From JAAZPT01 sp034180455 (GTDB lineage Bacteria > Bacillota > Clostridia > Christensenellales > Aristaeellaceae): DNA of 64,000 bases. Of the stretch, positions 52,853 through 62,021 are shown in pieces; position 1 is the stretch's first letter, and each line of letters starts with the position of its first letter. The position numbers and the translations under genes were made by a program. The notes below the pieces were generated by a model. It did not search any database. It saw nothing but the letters and a program-made list of their open reading frames with translations, and had not been told where the DNA came from. The stretch lies in contig JAXFOG010000021.1 of the NCBI GenBank assembly GCA_034180455.1, positions 1 through 64,000 of the forward strand, read 5' to 3'.

Positions 52853-53572
52853 CTATACTTTATTGTAGTTCATGTGAACTTCAATCCACTCATCTATTGC
52901 CCGTTTAAGAATATTATCAGTAAACAGATCGCCTTCATCAATGCGTTTTTGGAACATTCTCTTGGCCTCGGCGAGAAACTGCTCTGCCTTTTTTAGATCT
53001 TTTTCAGTGCCAATGCCCTTATGGTAGCAGGTACCAAGCCGTCTGCAAACATCTGGATAGCAGTCAATAGGCTGATAAAACTCTACCATATTGTAGCAAT
53101 CCATATATAGTTTAAATGCAGTGAAGGGATCTTTTGTAACATATTTTCCACTATAAAACATGTCTCCACACTTGTAATAGGCATTTGGAACGCCCAGAAG
53201 TGCAGCCTTAGAAAAGTATTGATATGCTTTTTCCATATCAACTTCAAGATCTCCTCTACCATAATAATACATGTAGCCCATGTTATTTACTGCCAAACTA
53301 TCGCCACGATCGGCAGCTTCTTTATACCAGTGTACTGCCTGTTTGAAATTCTGCTCCACACCACGTCCATTATAAAATACTGCACCATAGGAAGTCATTG
53401 CTGCAGTGTTACTGGCTTCAATGGCTTTTTTTAGATATGATATTGTTCGATCAAACAAATCTTTCTCAATAGGATCTGTCATATCATCCCACAAAACATA
53501 ATTGGCGACCTCCACCATGGCATCAATATCGCCAGAATCTGCTTTTTTGATTAGTTTTTTTAAGTTTTTCAT
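52853..53572 (-). CDS. SEL1-repeat (tetratricopeptide-like) protein
   Basis: 239 residues composed of about five SEL1-like repeats, for example AMTSYGAVFYNGRGVEQNFKQAVHWYKEAADRGDSLAVNNMGYMYYYGRGD, giving an alpha-solenoid for protein contacts. No signal peptide, so cytoplasmic. It lies between the MoxR-like ATPase and the VWA protein and is probably an adaptor of that machine (inference). The start is 65 bp after the ATPase stop. Confidence 0.85.
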   Translation of the reverse strand: MKNLKKLIKKADSGDIDAMVEVANYVLWDDMTDPIEKDLFDRTISYLKKAIEASNTAAMTSYGAVFYNGRGVEQNFKQAVHWYKEAADRGDSLAVNNMGYMYYYGRGDLEVDMEKAYQYFSKAALLGVPNAYYKCGDMFYSGKYVTKDPFTAFKLYMDCYNMVEFYQPIDCYPDVCRRLGTCYHKGIGTEKDLKKAEQFLAEAKRMFQKRIDEGDLFTDNILKRAIDEWIEVHMNYNKV

Positions 53573-53637
53573 TAAATCACCTTATAAATGCTCAATTTTC
53601 TATTTTGCTCTTGATAAAATCCTTCTAAATTAGAGCT

Positions 53638-55179
53638 TTAATACCATTTGTATAACATAAGTATTCCACGAATAGTATCCTCCAATGTTCTATCACACTT
53701 GGCAATTGGAATTATTGTATTTTCTGCAGCTGTGATATACCCATCATATTTTGCAAGTTTTGCCCAATTTTCTAAGTTACGTGGAGAAATAACAATATCT
53801 AGTTCTTCTGATTCTATCTTCTTTTTAATTTTGCGATACACACCCAAAATTTTTTCAACCATAGGCTCGCACTCTGGAACACGAGCAATAAGCATTCGTT
53901 TGATAGCATCATCCGACAAAGACGCTATCTCTACAATGCCATTAAAACGGTTATATAGTGCCTGATTGAGTTCTTTTGTACCAAAGTAACCCATATTCAT
54001 TGTGGCAAAGAATCGAAAGTTTGGGTGTCTTTTTACCACAGTACCATTGTCCAATCTAACAAATCCGTTATCGTCTAGCAGAGAATTCAGGAATGCCAAA
54101 TACTGTGGTTTTGCAAAGTTGATTTCTTCAAATACAACTGCCCCACCATCCCTTATGGCTCGAGTAACAAAGCTTTCTTGAAATATGATCTTATCATCTT
54201 GTGGAATATATTTACCTAGCACAAATTCATCTAAGTTTTCTGTACAGTTAATGGTTTCCATGATTGGTAAACCAATGTTTTGACATATCAGCTTGCAAGA
54301 TATTGTTTTTCCAGTGCCGGATGGACCATGGAATAAAACTGCAAGCATATCGGCTGCAGCAACAGCATTGCAAATGCTGTATAGATTTTTTGGTAGCACA
54401 AATTCTTCTGACAAATGTGGAATATAGGCTTTTTGTTCATCGGTAAACTCATCTTGTGGAAATCTTATGAGCATATTTACTTCCTTCTTAACATGCTTTT
54501 TGTTTTCAATAATTGTCTTATAGTTTGATAAATATGACGTTAATCCAATTTTATCAAATGGCAAAACATCTTCGTATTGTATTGTATAATTTTCTGTTTT
54601 ATGAGCCTGATAGAAATCCTCATGCAGATTTACAAATACATCTGCAACAGGTTTTTCTACAAAGTTTTCCATCATATTGCGAAATTCAGATATCGTTACA
54701 ATTTCATTCACAAGCAATACCATAAAAAATGGTAAAAGCTTGTATAATGGATGCAGATGCTCCATATTTCCTTCTATCCAATTATCGTTCTGATCGTATG
54801 CAGATATTATTACTTTTCTTTTGCTAAACAAAGCACAATACTTATAAACTCTTGGCTCTACTACACCGTTGATCCTATACTCTTCAGGAATATTAATTTC
54901 AAGATAGGTTTTATCTTGGCTCACAAAGCAATCACCTATGGGTTTATCATTAATATAATCTCGCAGCATGGTAGCAAACAGTATTATTGCCTCTCCAATA
55001 GCTTGACACAAAGTAGTGGTGCCAGCAAATGACTGATTGTCAGGGTGCACATAATACTGAGTAGCATCCGATAAATGCTTAAACCCAAATCCCTTATAGA
55101 TTTCATTTGAATTTTCACGCGAAAACTTATACGCCTCTTTAAATGCGTTTATTTTAATAGTTTTTTCTGTAAGTGCCAT
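53638..55179 (-). CDS. MoxR/dynein-related AAA+ ATPase
   Basis: About 513 residues from the ATG at 55179; the longer frame uses a TTG at 55206 that lies at the predicted transcription start. The C-terminal half carries Walker A GPSGTGKT (near 284), Walker B AVVFEEINFA, sensor RFFATMNMGYFGTKELNQALYNRFNG and an arginine finger in this class. The N-terminal half (about 250 residues) is unfamiliar. With a VWA/metallopeptidase protein downstream it forms the AAA+-VWA pair known from RavA-ViaA, NorQ-NorD and CobS-CobT, which insert metals or remodel complexes. Confidence 0.85.
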   Translation of the reverse strand: MALTEKTIKINAFKEAYKFSRENSNEIYKGFGFKHLSDATQYYVHPDNQSFAGTTTLCQAIGEAIILFATMLRDYINDKPIGDCFVSQDKTYLEINIPEEYRINGVVEPRVYKYCALFSKRKVIISAYDQNDNWIEGNMEHLHPLYKLLPFFMVLLVNEIVTISEFRNMMENFVEKPVADVFVNLHEDFYQAHKTENYTIQYEDVLPFDKIGLTSYLSNYKTIIENKKHVKKEVNMLIRFPQDEFTDEQKAYIPHLSEEFVLPKNLYSICNAVAAADMLAVLFHGPSGTGKTISCKLICQNIGLPIMETINCTENLDEFVLGKYIPQDDKIIFQESFVTRAIRDGGAVVFEEINFAKPQYLAFLNSLLDDNGFVRLDNGTVVKRHPNFRFFATMNMGYFGTKELNQALYNRFNGIVEIASLSDDAIKRMLIARVPECEPMVEKILGVYRKIKKKIESEELDIVISPRNLENWAKLAKYDGYITAAENTIIPIAKCDRTLEDTIRGILMLYKWY

Positions 55180-55215
55180 ATATCTAACCACTTTCTTTTT
55201 TGCCAACTATATTAA

Positions 55216-55245
55216 AGTATATAATCATTCTTTTTTGCAAAGCAA
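55216..55245 (-). promoter_or_regulatory. Promoter of the MoxR-SEL1-VWA operon
   Basis: TTGCTT (55240-55245) and TATACT (55216-55221), spacer 18 bp, on the minus strand. The start would be near 55209. Confidence 0.5.
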
Positions 55246-55434
55246 TATTACATAGCTTGCTCTTTAATTGGCAATTTATATAAATGTAATAGTTGTGGAT
55301 GCCTATAGTCATTGGAATCCACTAATCATTTAGTAAATTATAACATACAACAATAAGTTGCACAAAAATTTAAGTGTATTTTTATGAGCGCTGTTTAAAT
55401 AAAGCTTAAGGCATTACATAAAATAAATAAAAAA

Positions 55435-55454
55435 ATCTCCCTTTATTGAGAGAT
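55435..55454 (-). terminator. Terminator of tRNA-Val
   Basis: ATCTCTC and GGGAGAT (minus strand, one G-T pair) form a stem ending in seven T residues, just after the tRNA. Confidence 0.7.
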
Positions 55455-55462
55455 CTTGTTTG

Positions 55463-55538
55463 TGGTGGTCGCAATAGGACTCGAACCTATGACCTCATCG
55501 ATGTGAACGATATGCTCTACCAACTGAGCCATGCGACC
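55463..55538 (-). tRNA. tRNA-Val (anticodon CAC)
   Basis: 76 nt with CCA encoded. On the minus strand the acceptor GGTCGCA pairs with TGCGACC, the anticodon loop is TTCACAT and the T-loop TTCGAGT. A single-gene tRNA unit on the far side of the MoxR operon. Confidence 0.93.
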
Positions 55539-55581
55539 AAGTAAAATTCATTTTACTACTCTTTAAGCTTTTGTCAAGAAT

Positions 55582-55610
55582 CCCCTTATGCCAAAATTTT
55601 GCATAAGGGG
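55582..55610 (-). terminator. Terminator of the nan-nagB operon
   Basis: A perfect 10-bp stem, CCCCTTATGC with GCATAAGGGG, 9-nt loop, just past the nagB stop. The T-tract is short (ATTCTT). Confidence 0.65.
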
Positions 55611-55623
55611 AATAAATATTGAT

Positions 55624-56358
55624 TTATGCTAGTGGCGATTGGGACAATGCGTCCTCATCGGCTATAAGAATAAAGTTCTTATGCATCTGCAGTATGCTTG
55701 CTGGCACCTGAGGCTTTATTTCGCCGAAGAAAGCTTCTTTTACAATGGGAGCCTTGCTTTTGCCAGAAGCAAGTAGCAAAACGGTATTTGCCTGCATAAT
55801 AGCACCTATTCCCACTGTGTAAGCTTCTTTTGGCACATCCTCTTCTTTTTCAAAGAAACGCTTGTTGGCATCAATAGTGCTTTGGGTAAGTTTGACGCAG
55901 TTGGTATTAAGGGGGAAGCTGTCTGCAGGTTCATTGAATCCTATATGACCATTTACTCCAAGACCTAGGAGCTGAAGATCTATGCCACCTACTCCTGCAA
56001 TTAAAGCATCATACTCCATACATGCTTTCTCTGCATTTGCCTCTAGTCCATTTGGAACATAGGTATTGGATTTATCTATATTGATGTGATCAAAAAGATT
56101 TTTATTCATAAAATAACGATAGCTCTGATCGTTATCAGGAGCAAGTCCTCTATATTCATCAAGATTTACAGTAATTATTTCGCTGAAATCAATTAAACCC
56201 TTTTCGTACTTTTTGATAAGCTCTTTATATGTGCCAATCGGAGTAGAGCCTGTTGCAAGGCCTAATACGGAATTATTTTTCAGCATAACCTGTCCCGATA
56301 TTATTTCAGCAGCTTTCAAGCTTAAATCATTATAGTCTTTTGTCTTAATTATTCTCAT
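55624..56358 (-). CDS. nagB: Glucosamine-6-phosphate deaminase
   Basis: 244 residues. Motifs LGLATGSTPIGTYKELI, TVNLDEYRGLAPDNDQSYRYFM and LQLLGLGVNGHIGFNEPA (catalytic aspartate and histidine) are diagnostic. It converts glucosamine 6-phosphate to fructose 6-phosphate and ammonia, the last step of amino-sugar degradation. It overlaps the ROK kinase by 14 bp and is the last gene of the operon. Confidence 0.96.
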   Translation of the reverse strand: MRIIKTKDYNDLSLKAAEIISGQVMLKNNSVLGLATGSTPIGTYKELIKKYEKGLIDFSEIITVNLDEYRGLAPDNDQSYRYFMNKNLFDHINIDKSNTYVPNGLEANAEKACMEYDALIAGVGGIDLQLLGLGVNGHIGFNEPADSFPLNTNCVKLTQSTIDANKRFFEKEEDVPKEAYTVGIGAIMQANTVLLLASGKSKAPIVKEAFFGEIKPQVPASILQMHKNFILIADEDALSQSPLA

Positions 56359-57280
56359 TTGACTTCTCCTTATCTAAAAAATATTTTACTGCGCCAAGTA
56401 TTCCAGCATCATTGCTAAAGTGAGCAATTTTGAAATCTACATTTTCATAAAAGTGAGGAAGTGTATGTTTTTTTGTTTCGCATTTTATGCGCTCTACGAA
56501 CCAATCACCTTGTGCACTTATTCCACCACCTATTACAATAGCTTCTGGATTAAATATATGTATAAGGCTAGCTAATGCGATTCCATGATAATGGAAGAAC
56601 TCATCAACTAAAGCCTTTAACACTTCATCATTCTTTGCGCGCTCAAATAGCTCCTTGCCATCAACATCGTAGCCAGCATTTTTTGCTTTTTTTAGCAGCG
56701 CCCTTGTGCTTGCCACAAATTCAAAGCATCCATTATTTCCACAATGGCAGTTTTGCTCTGTGCTACATATGGCCATATGCCCTATATTGCCAGCAAAGCC
56801 TCTTGCTCCGTTTAGTATATGGCCATCTACAATTATTCCACCACCTATACCCGTTCCTATGGTATAGACTATGGCATTCTTATATCCTTTTGCGCTACCA
56901 AGCCAGCTTTCTGCAAGTGCAGCTGCGTTGGCATCATTTATTGTGCTTATCGGGAAAAATCTTTGTATAGCATCTATTATTTCTTCATCAAGATGTATAT
57001 TTTCCCAGTCAGGTATGCTACCACAACCACCCACAAGTAAATTTTTATCACAGTCTATGTCTCCTGTAACAGACATAGCTATTCCATCTACTGATATATC
57101 TTTTGTATTGATAAAATTATAAAAATCTCTCACAGAGCTTTTAAGCGTAGACAAAAGCGAAGTCGCATAGTTATCAAAGTAAGCGGAATAGGATTTTTTG
57201 AATGAAATTTCTCCACTCTCGTTTACCAAGCCATACTTTATCGCAGTGCCACCAACATCTATTCCAATAAAATTTCTCAT
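56345..57280 (-). CDS. nanK: ROK-family sugar kinase, probably N-acetylmannosamine kinase
   Basis: 311 residues. The N-terminal phosphate-binding IGIDVGGTAIKYGLV, the GTGIGGGIIVDG motif and the zinc-binding CHCGNNGCFEFVAS block define the ROK family. In an operon with nanA and nagB the expected substrate is N-acetylmannosamine; glucokinase activity cannot be excluded. Overlaps the SGNH gene by 4 bp and nagB by 14 bp. Confidence 0.8.
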   Translation of the reverse strand: MRNFIGIDVGGTAIKYGLVNESGEISFKKSYSAYFDNYATSLLSTLKSSVRDFYNFINTKDISVDGIAMSVTGDIDCDKNLLVGGCGSIPDWENIHLDEEIIDAIQRFFPISTINDANAAALAESWLGSAKGYKNAIVYTIGTGIGGGIIVDGHILNGARGFAGNIGHMAICSTEQNCHCGNNGCFEFVASTRALLKKAKNAGYDVDGKELFERAKNDEVLKALVDEFFHYHGIALASLIHIFNPEAIVIGGGISAQGDWFVERIKCETKKHTLPHFYENVDFKIAHFSNDAGILGAVKYFLDKEKSNENN

Positions 57281-57918
57281 AAAATTTCTCTCAACTTTTT
57301 CGCAAGTAGTTCTGCGAATTTAATATGCTCGTCTTCATCAAAATGTAAACCGTCTACTGTTCCACCATTTACGTATTCTGCTGCATCAAGATATATACAA
57401 TCAAGACTATCGGCTAATATTTTGATATATTTTGCCATCTCTTTACTAATTGCAATAGCATTTTCTCCACCAAACATATCTCCAAATTGATTTTTAAATA
57501 TGTTTTTATTTAGAGGTGTTGGTGCTACCAGCATAACTTTTGGAACAGGAAAATTATTGGCATTTGCACAGAGCCTTACTTGCTCCACACACTTTTCTAA
57601 GCCATCAATAGCATCCTTCATTGTAATACGCATGTTCTTCTTTAGATCGTTTGTGCCTAGAAAAATAATTACCATATCCAACGGCAAATGCTTTCTTATA
57701 TTGCAAAATATTGTTTCGCAACCACAGAACAAGGAGTCCTGTGCGCTTGAGCAAGCAGCAGTTCTACCACAAAGGCCATCTTCAATTACATAGTAATCGC
57801 TTCCAAGTTGATTTTGCAGCTCCCTTGTCCATCTTCTATCAAAGCGTTTTGGGTTTGCAGCAATATTAAGGCCATAAGTGTTGCTATCTCCAAAGCATAG
57901 AATATTTTTTACAGCCAT
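57277..57918 (-). CDS. SGNH/GDSL-family esterase
   Basis: 213 residues. Block I is ILCFGDSNTYGLN with the nucleophilic serine (S12), block III is FLGTNDLKKN, and block V is DGLHFDEDEH with catalytic aspartate and histidine. No signal peptide, so it acts in the cytoplasm. Lying between nanA and the ROK kinase it may remove O-acetyl groups from sialic acid or N-acetylmannosamine (inference). Overlaps nanA by 10 bp. Confidence 0.8.
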   Translation of the reverse strand: MAVKNILCFGDSNTYGLNIAANPKRFDRRWTRELQNQLGSDYYVIEDGLCGRTAACSSAQDSLFCGCETIFCNIRKHLPLDMVIIFLGTNDLKKNMRITMKDAIDGLEKCVEQVRLCANANNFPVPKVMLVAPTPLNKNIFKNQFGDMFGGENAIAISKEMAKYIKILADSLDCIYLDAAEYVNGGTVDGLHFDEDEHIKFAELLAKKLREIL

Positions 57919-58829
57919 TTTTTCTCAGCTTCTTCTATCATGTTTTTAGCAATTTTAACTTTTGGCATATCTTCAGCTTCAAGATTCGGCAGTGGGGCTC
58001 TTACTCCACCACAATCTATTCCGCTCTTTTCTCTAAGTATTTCTTTGATTACGGCATACATTGAGCCTTTACATGCGCAAAGTGCAAATATAATATTAAG
58101 GCAGTCACTCTGAATAGCTCTTGCGCGGGCAATATTTCCATTGTAGAAAGAGTCAAATATCTGCAAATATAGCTCTGGCATAACTCCATAAGTTCCGCCT
58201 ATTCCCCCATCTGCACCAATTGCAAGGCCTGCAAGCAGCTGCTCATCGGGGCCATTAAATACTACACTGTCTTCACCAAGTATATCTTTAAACTTCATAA
58301 TGTCCATTGTAGGCATGGAAGAATTCTTTACGCCTATAACTCTAGGATTTTTCTTCATTTCATTAAGCAGATTGCTGCTAAGCTCAACGCCTGCAAGACC
58401 AGGAATATTGTAAATTACAAAATCCGTATTTGGCGCAAAGCTACTAATATCATTCCAGTACTTTGCCATAGCGTGATCTGGCAATTTGAAGTAAATTGGA
58501 GGAATAGCAGCGATAGCATCTACTCCAAGGCTCTCTGCGTGTCGAGCCAATTCCTGAGAATCTCTTGTATTGTTGCAGGCAACATGCGCAATAATTGTTA
58601 TTCTGCCCTTTGCCACTGACATAACAGCTTCAAGCATTACCTTGCGCTCGTCTTTGCCAAGATATATACACTCGCCTGAAGATCCACCAACATATAGACC
58701 TTTTACACCTTTATTTATGTAATATTCTGCAAGTGCCTGTGTGCGCTCTACGCTTATCTCGCCATTATCGTCATAGCATGCATAGAACGCAGGTATAATT
58801 CCATGATATTTTTCTGTATTTCTGTTCAT
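57909..58829 (-). CDS. nanA: N-acetylneuraminate lyase (DHDPS superfamily)
   Basis: 306 residues. The substrate-carboxylate motif GGSSGECIYL (46-55), the tyrosine in FVIYNIPGLAGVEL and the Schiff-base lysine in VIGVKNSS are in the expected order, and GADGGIGGTYGVMPELYL is close to sialate lyases. It splits N-acetylneuraminate into N-acetylmannosamine and pyruvate. Family assignment is firm; the specific substrate rests on the nan-type operon context. Confidence 0.8.
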   Translation of the reverse strand: MNRNTEKYHGIIPAFYACYDDNGEISVERTQALAEYYINKGVKGLYVGGSSGECIYLGKDERKVMLEAVMSVAKGRITIIAHVACNNTRDSQELARHAESLGVDAIAAIPPIYFKLPDHAMAKYWNDISSFAPNTDFVIYNIPGLAGVELSSNLLNEMKKNPRVIGVKNSSMPTMDIMKFKDILGEDSVVFNGPDEQLLAGLAIGADGGIGGTYGVMPELYLQIFDSFYNGNIARARAIQSDCLNIIFALCACKGSMYAVIKEILREKSGIDCGGVRAPLPNLEAEDMPKVKIAKNMIEEAEKKWL

Positions 58830-58884
58830 AATATACTCCTCTAAATAATAATTAAAATAAGGAGAGCCTTACTCTCCTTATATA

Positions 58885-59715
58885 TTAGCCTTTTACTGCT
58901 CCAAGTGCAATACCTTGTGTAAATGTATTCTGGAACAGTATAAATATTAAAACAATCGGAACGCTACCTAATGCGGCTCCTGCCATAATCAGTCCAAAAT
59001 CGGTACTAAGCTCCGACTGCAGTGTGGCAATACCAAGTGATATGGAAAAGTTGACTCTCTTAACAAGCATTACCAATTGTAGGAAGTAGTCATTCCATAC
59101 ATTAATAAAAGTAAATATTGCAAGTGCGCCAAATGCTGGCTTAAGCATTGGCATTACAATATTTACAAACGTGCGTACCTCGTTTGCTCCATCAATTCTG
59201 GCAGCTTCCATCATTTCTCCAGGTATTCCCTCTGCAAATTGCTTCATAAGGAATATTCCAAAAGGCCATCCCACAGTAGGCAGTATTACAGCCCATAAGG
59301 TATCATGAAAACCCATAGCACTTATAAGCTTCACCAAAGGCACAAGCACCACTTGCTTTGGAAGAGCCATTGCAGCGATAAACATTGTGAAAAGCGCTGT
59401 TCTGCCAAAAAACCTCTTCTTTGCGAGAACATAACCAGCCATAGATGAGGTTATGCACACAAGCACCATAGCAATAAGACTCATAAGCACAGAATTTATA
59501 AACCACTGAAGTGCAGGATTTAAAAACAGCTTTTGATAGTTTTCCAGAGTGAGCTCTGTCGGAAAAAATATAGGCTTAGTGCTTAGTATTTCAGCTTGAG
59601 TCTTAAATGAACCAGTAATTATCCAATAGAAAGGAAATATGAAAGTAAGTGCTATTATGAATAGGAGTATATGGGATATTATTCTATAAACACTTGAACC
59701 GTTTGAATTATCCAT
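58885..59715 (-). CDS. Sugar ABC transporter permease, MalG type
   Basis: 276 residues with six membrane segments. The EAA loop reads EAARIDGANEVRTFVNIVMPMLKPA near 180 and the C-terminus is FTQGIALGAVKG, standard for CUT1 systems. With the MalF-type partner it forms the channel for the sugar, probably sialic acid or a host-glycan fragment. No ATPase gene is in the operon, so a shared MsmX-like ATPase is required. Confidence 0.93.
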   Translation of the reverse strand: MDNSNGSSVYRIISHILLFIIALTFIFPFYWIITGSFKTQAEILSTKPIFFPTELTLENYQKLFLNPALQWFINSVLMSLIAMVLVCITSSMAGYVLAKKRFFGRTALFTMFIAAMALPKQVVLVPLVKLISAMGFHDTLWAVILPTVGWPFGIFLMKQFAEGIPGEMMEAARIDGANEVRTFVNIVMPMLKPAFGALAIFTFINVWNDYFLQLVMLVKRVNFSISLGIATLQSELSTDFGLIMAGAALGSVPIVLIFILFQNTFTQGIALGAVKG

Positions 59716-59724
59716 ACTGACCTC

Positions 59725-60630
59725 CTAATAATCAATTTTGTTTCCCATGGTCTTAAACTGCACTGCGGAGAACACGCCAATAAGCAATGCAAGTATAACT
59801 CCCATAGAGTTGGCATAACCATAGTCATATATTCTGAATGCTGTATCATACAGATAGTACATTACAGTAGAAGTTGAATAGTTCGGACCGCCACTTGTAA
59901 GTAGCTGTATCAGCGCAAAACACTGGAATGAGTTAATTGTAGTAATTACCACTATATATAGAGTAGTGGGCATAAGATTCGGCCACTTTATCCTCCAGAA
60001 TACCTGCATTGGAGTTGCGCCGTCAACCTCGGCAGCTTCAATAAGCGATTTATCTATATTGCCTAAAGATGCAATATACAACACTATAGGTTGACCTATG
60101 CTTGTGGTAAAAAGTATTACAAGTATGCACCACAAAGCAGTATCGCTGCTACCAAGCCAAGCCACATCTTTTGAAATTATGCCAAGGCCCTTCATCAAAT
60201 AGTTCAGTATTCCATAATAACGGTTGAATATCCATTTCCATACTACAACTACCGCAACTGAACCTGTAACTACTGGCAGATAGAATACTCCCCTGTAAAA
60301 GGATCTGCCTATGCTTGACATCTTATATATAATAGTAGATACCCATAATGAGAATGCCGTAACTATCGGAACTGAGCCAACCACGATTATGAGCGTATTT
60401 ACAACAGACTTTAGAAAAATTTCATCTTTAAAAAGATTTTTATAGTTTTCAAGGCCTATGAATGTAAATTCCTTCATAGTATATTTATAAAAGCTTGTAA
60501 CCATGCCTAGCGCCATAGGTATTACTACAAACAAGGTGAAAAAGCATAGAGCCGGCATAAGAAAAGCATACGAAACAAGAGTCTGCCTACGCTGAATCTT
60601 ATGATGATAGACATTATTTTCCGCCTGCAT
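59725..60630 (-). CDS. Sugar ABC transporter permease, MalF type
   Basis: 301 residues with six membrane segments. The EAA loop appears as EAAEVDGATPMQVFWRIKWPNLMPT near 200. The start RRQTLVSYAFLMPALCFFTLFVVIPM is typical of CUT1 permeases. It lies 64 bp after the binding-protein gene and 9 bp before the MalG-type gene. Confidence 0.93.
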   Translation of the reverse strand: MQAENNVYHHKIQRRQTLVSYAFLMPALCFFTLFVVIPMALGMVTSFYKYTMKEFTFIGLENYKNLFKDEIFLKSVVNTLIIVVGSVPIVTAFSLWVSTIIYKMSSIGRSFYRGVFYLPVVTGSVAVVVVWKWIFNRYYGILNYLMKGLGIISKDVAWLGSSDTALWCILVILFTTSIGQPIVLYIASLGNIDKSLIEAAEVDGATPMQVFWRIKWPNLMPTTLYIVVITTINSFQCFALIQLLTSGGPNYSTSTVMYYLYDTAFRIYDYGYANSMGVILALLIGVFSAVQFKTMGNKIDY

Positions 60631-60694
60631 AAAAGCCTCCTTTTAAAAATAGCCTCTCTCCGCTTGAAGAGAGGCTATGAATAAAATGCCGTTA

Positions 60695-61960
60695 TTATTT
60701 AGCGTTTGAGATCTCGCTGTATGTAGCAAGAGCGCTATCTACGTCCTTTTCTCCTGTCAATACTGCCTGAAGCATTGTCCACCATTCCTTGCGCATCTTT
60801 GCGAAGTTATCCATGGTGTTGTAATAAGGAGCATAGTAATTTGTAAACTTTGCAAGAAGCTCATACTCTTCATCGCCCTCATAGAGGTTGCCATAGCTTG
60901 TTCTTACAGGGAAAGCGCCTGTTTGAAGAACGTTCTTTGGACCCCATTCAGCGTCATCGCATACCCACTGCACGAATTTCTTGGCAGCTTCTGCACGAGC
61001 CTCATCATTATTGTTCACAATACCAAAACCGTTTACCAGATACTCAAGCTTTGGTGTACCGTCCTGACTTGGGAATGGAACTGCAATAGCGTTAAAGCCT
61101 GCAGCCTTGTGCTGCTTGGAAATAGTTGTGCCATAGCAGAAGCTCATGCTTAGTATTCCCTGCTGGAAGAGCTGTAGCTCATCGCCAGCAACGATATCTA
61201 CGCCTGCTTCAAGCTTGCCTTCGTCTACCAACTGTTTCAAGAGCTCAAGAGCCTTTTTGCCCTCTTCGCTGTTCATTGTATACTCTGTTCTCTCAGGGTT
61301 TGCAATTGTTGCACCAAATAGGTTGCTTACCAATGCACGTGTGCCCTGGTCGCCACCCTGTCCACCACAGTATATGCTTCCACCCTTGTATCCAGCTTCA
61401 TGCAGCTTATCTAGAGCCTTTAGGAAGTTTTCTACTGTCCATGTTCTGTCGCCTTCAAGATTTACGAACTCAATAGCTCCACTCTTCTCGAACTGCTCTC
61501 TGTTAAGACCCATATAGAAAGGAGATGTTGAGATAGGATACATCCAATAATTTGTTCCATCTCCACAAGCTTCTATAAGAGCGTCATTATTAACATCTGC
61601 CTTGAACTCATCTGTAAAGAGATCATTTAGTTGAACCATTTTACCGTTTTTGCCATACTCTACAAGTCTGCCTGGAGCGTCAAAAATTACATCAGGGCCA
61701 GTGCCTGCTTCCATAGCGGATACAAGCTTCTCAGGGCCATTCTGGAAGTCTATTGTCTCAACTTCTACTTTAATTCCTGGGTTTGCAGCCTCAAAAGCTT
61801 CTACAATGCTGGCCTCGTATGTGCCTGCTGCAGCGCCTTCTGGCTGAGCAAATGTGGGGAATGCCCACCACTTAATTGTGGTAACAGCTTCTGCAGATGC
61901 TACGCTTATAGCAGAAACGAGCATGAGCAGCGCCAATGCGAATGAAAGCACTTTTTTCAT
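60695..61960 (-). CDS. Extracellular sugar-binding protein of the ABC transporter
   Basis: 421 residues from the ATG at 61960, preceded by GGAGGAAA; the longer frame to 62050 starts beyond the promoter start site. A signal peptide (KKVLSFALALLMLVSAISVASA, no lipobox cysteine seen) is followed by a family 1 solute-binding protein, with VDIVAGDELQLFQQGILSMSFCYGTT and AKKFVQWVCDD motifs. Lack of a lipobox in a Gram-positive is notable and may mean a shed protein or a wall association I cannot see. First gene of the nan operon. Confidence 0.88.
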   Translation of the reverse strand: MKKVLSFALALLMLVSAISVASAEAVTTIKWWAFPTFAQPEGAAAGTYEASIVEAFEAANPGIKVEVETIDFQNGPEKLVSAMEAGTGPDVIFDAPGRLVEYGKNGKMVQLNDLFTDEFKADVNNDALIEACGDGTNYWMYPISTSPFYMGLNREQFEKSGAIEFVNLEGDRTWTVENFLKALDKLHEAGYKGGSIYCGGQGGDQGTRALVSNLFGATIANPERTEYTMNSEEGKKALELLKQLVDEGKLEAGVDIVAGDELQLFQQGILSMSFCYGTTISKQHKAAGFNAIAVPFPSQDGTPKLEYLVNGFGIVNNNDEARAEAAKKFVQWVCDDAEWGPKNVLQTGAFPVRTSYGNLYEGDEEYELLAKFTNYYAPYYNTMDNFAKMRKEWWTMLQAVLTGEKDVDSALATYSEISNAK

Positions 61961-61992
61961 AAACATTTCCTCCTGAATATTGTTCATTTTTT

Positions 61993-62013
61993 TAACAAAT
62001 AAAATATTTGTTA
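61993..62013. promoter_or_regulatory. 21-bp palindromic operator of the nan operon
   Basis: TAACAAATA (61993-62001) and TATTTGTTA (62005-62013) form a perfect inverted repeat around AAA. It starts 2 bp downstream of the predicted transcription start, an ideal position for a repressor such as the divergent RpiR-type protein. Confidence 0.75.
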
Positions 62014-62021
62014 CTAAAATG

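Noticed and set aside
61126..61517. Plus-strand frames of 116 and 123 residues inside the sugar-binding-protein gene
   Set aside because: They are antisense to a clear gene, have no ribosome site and no recognisable protein character.
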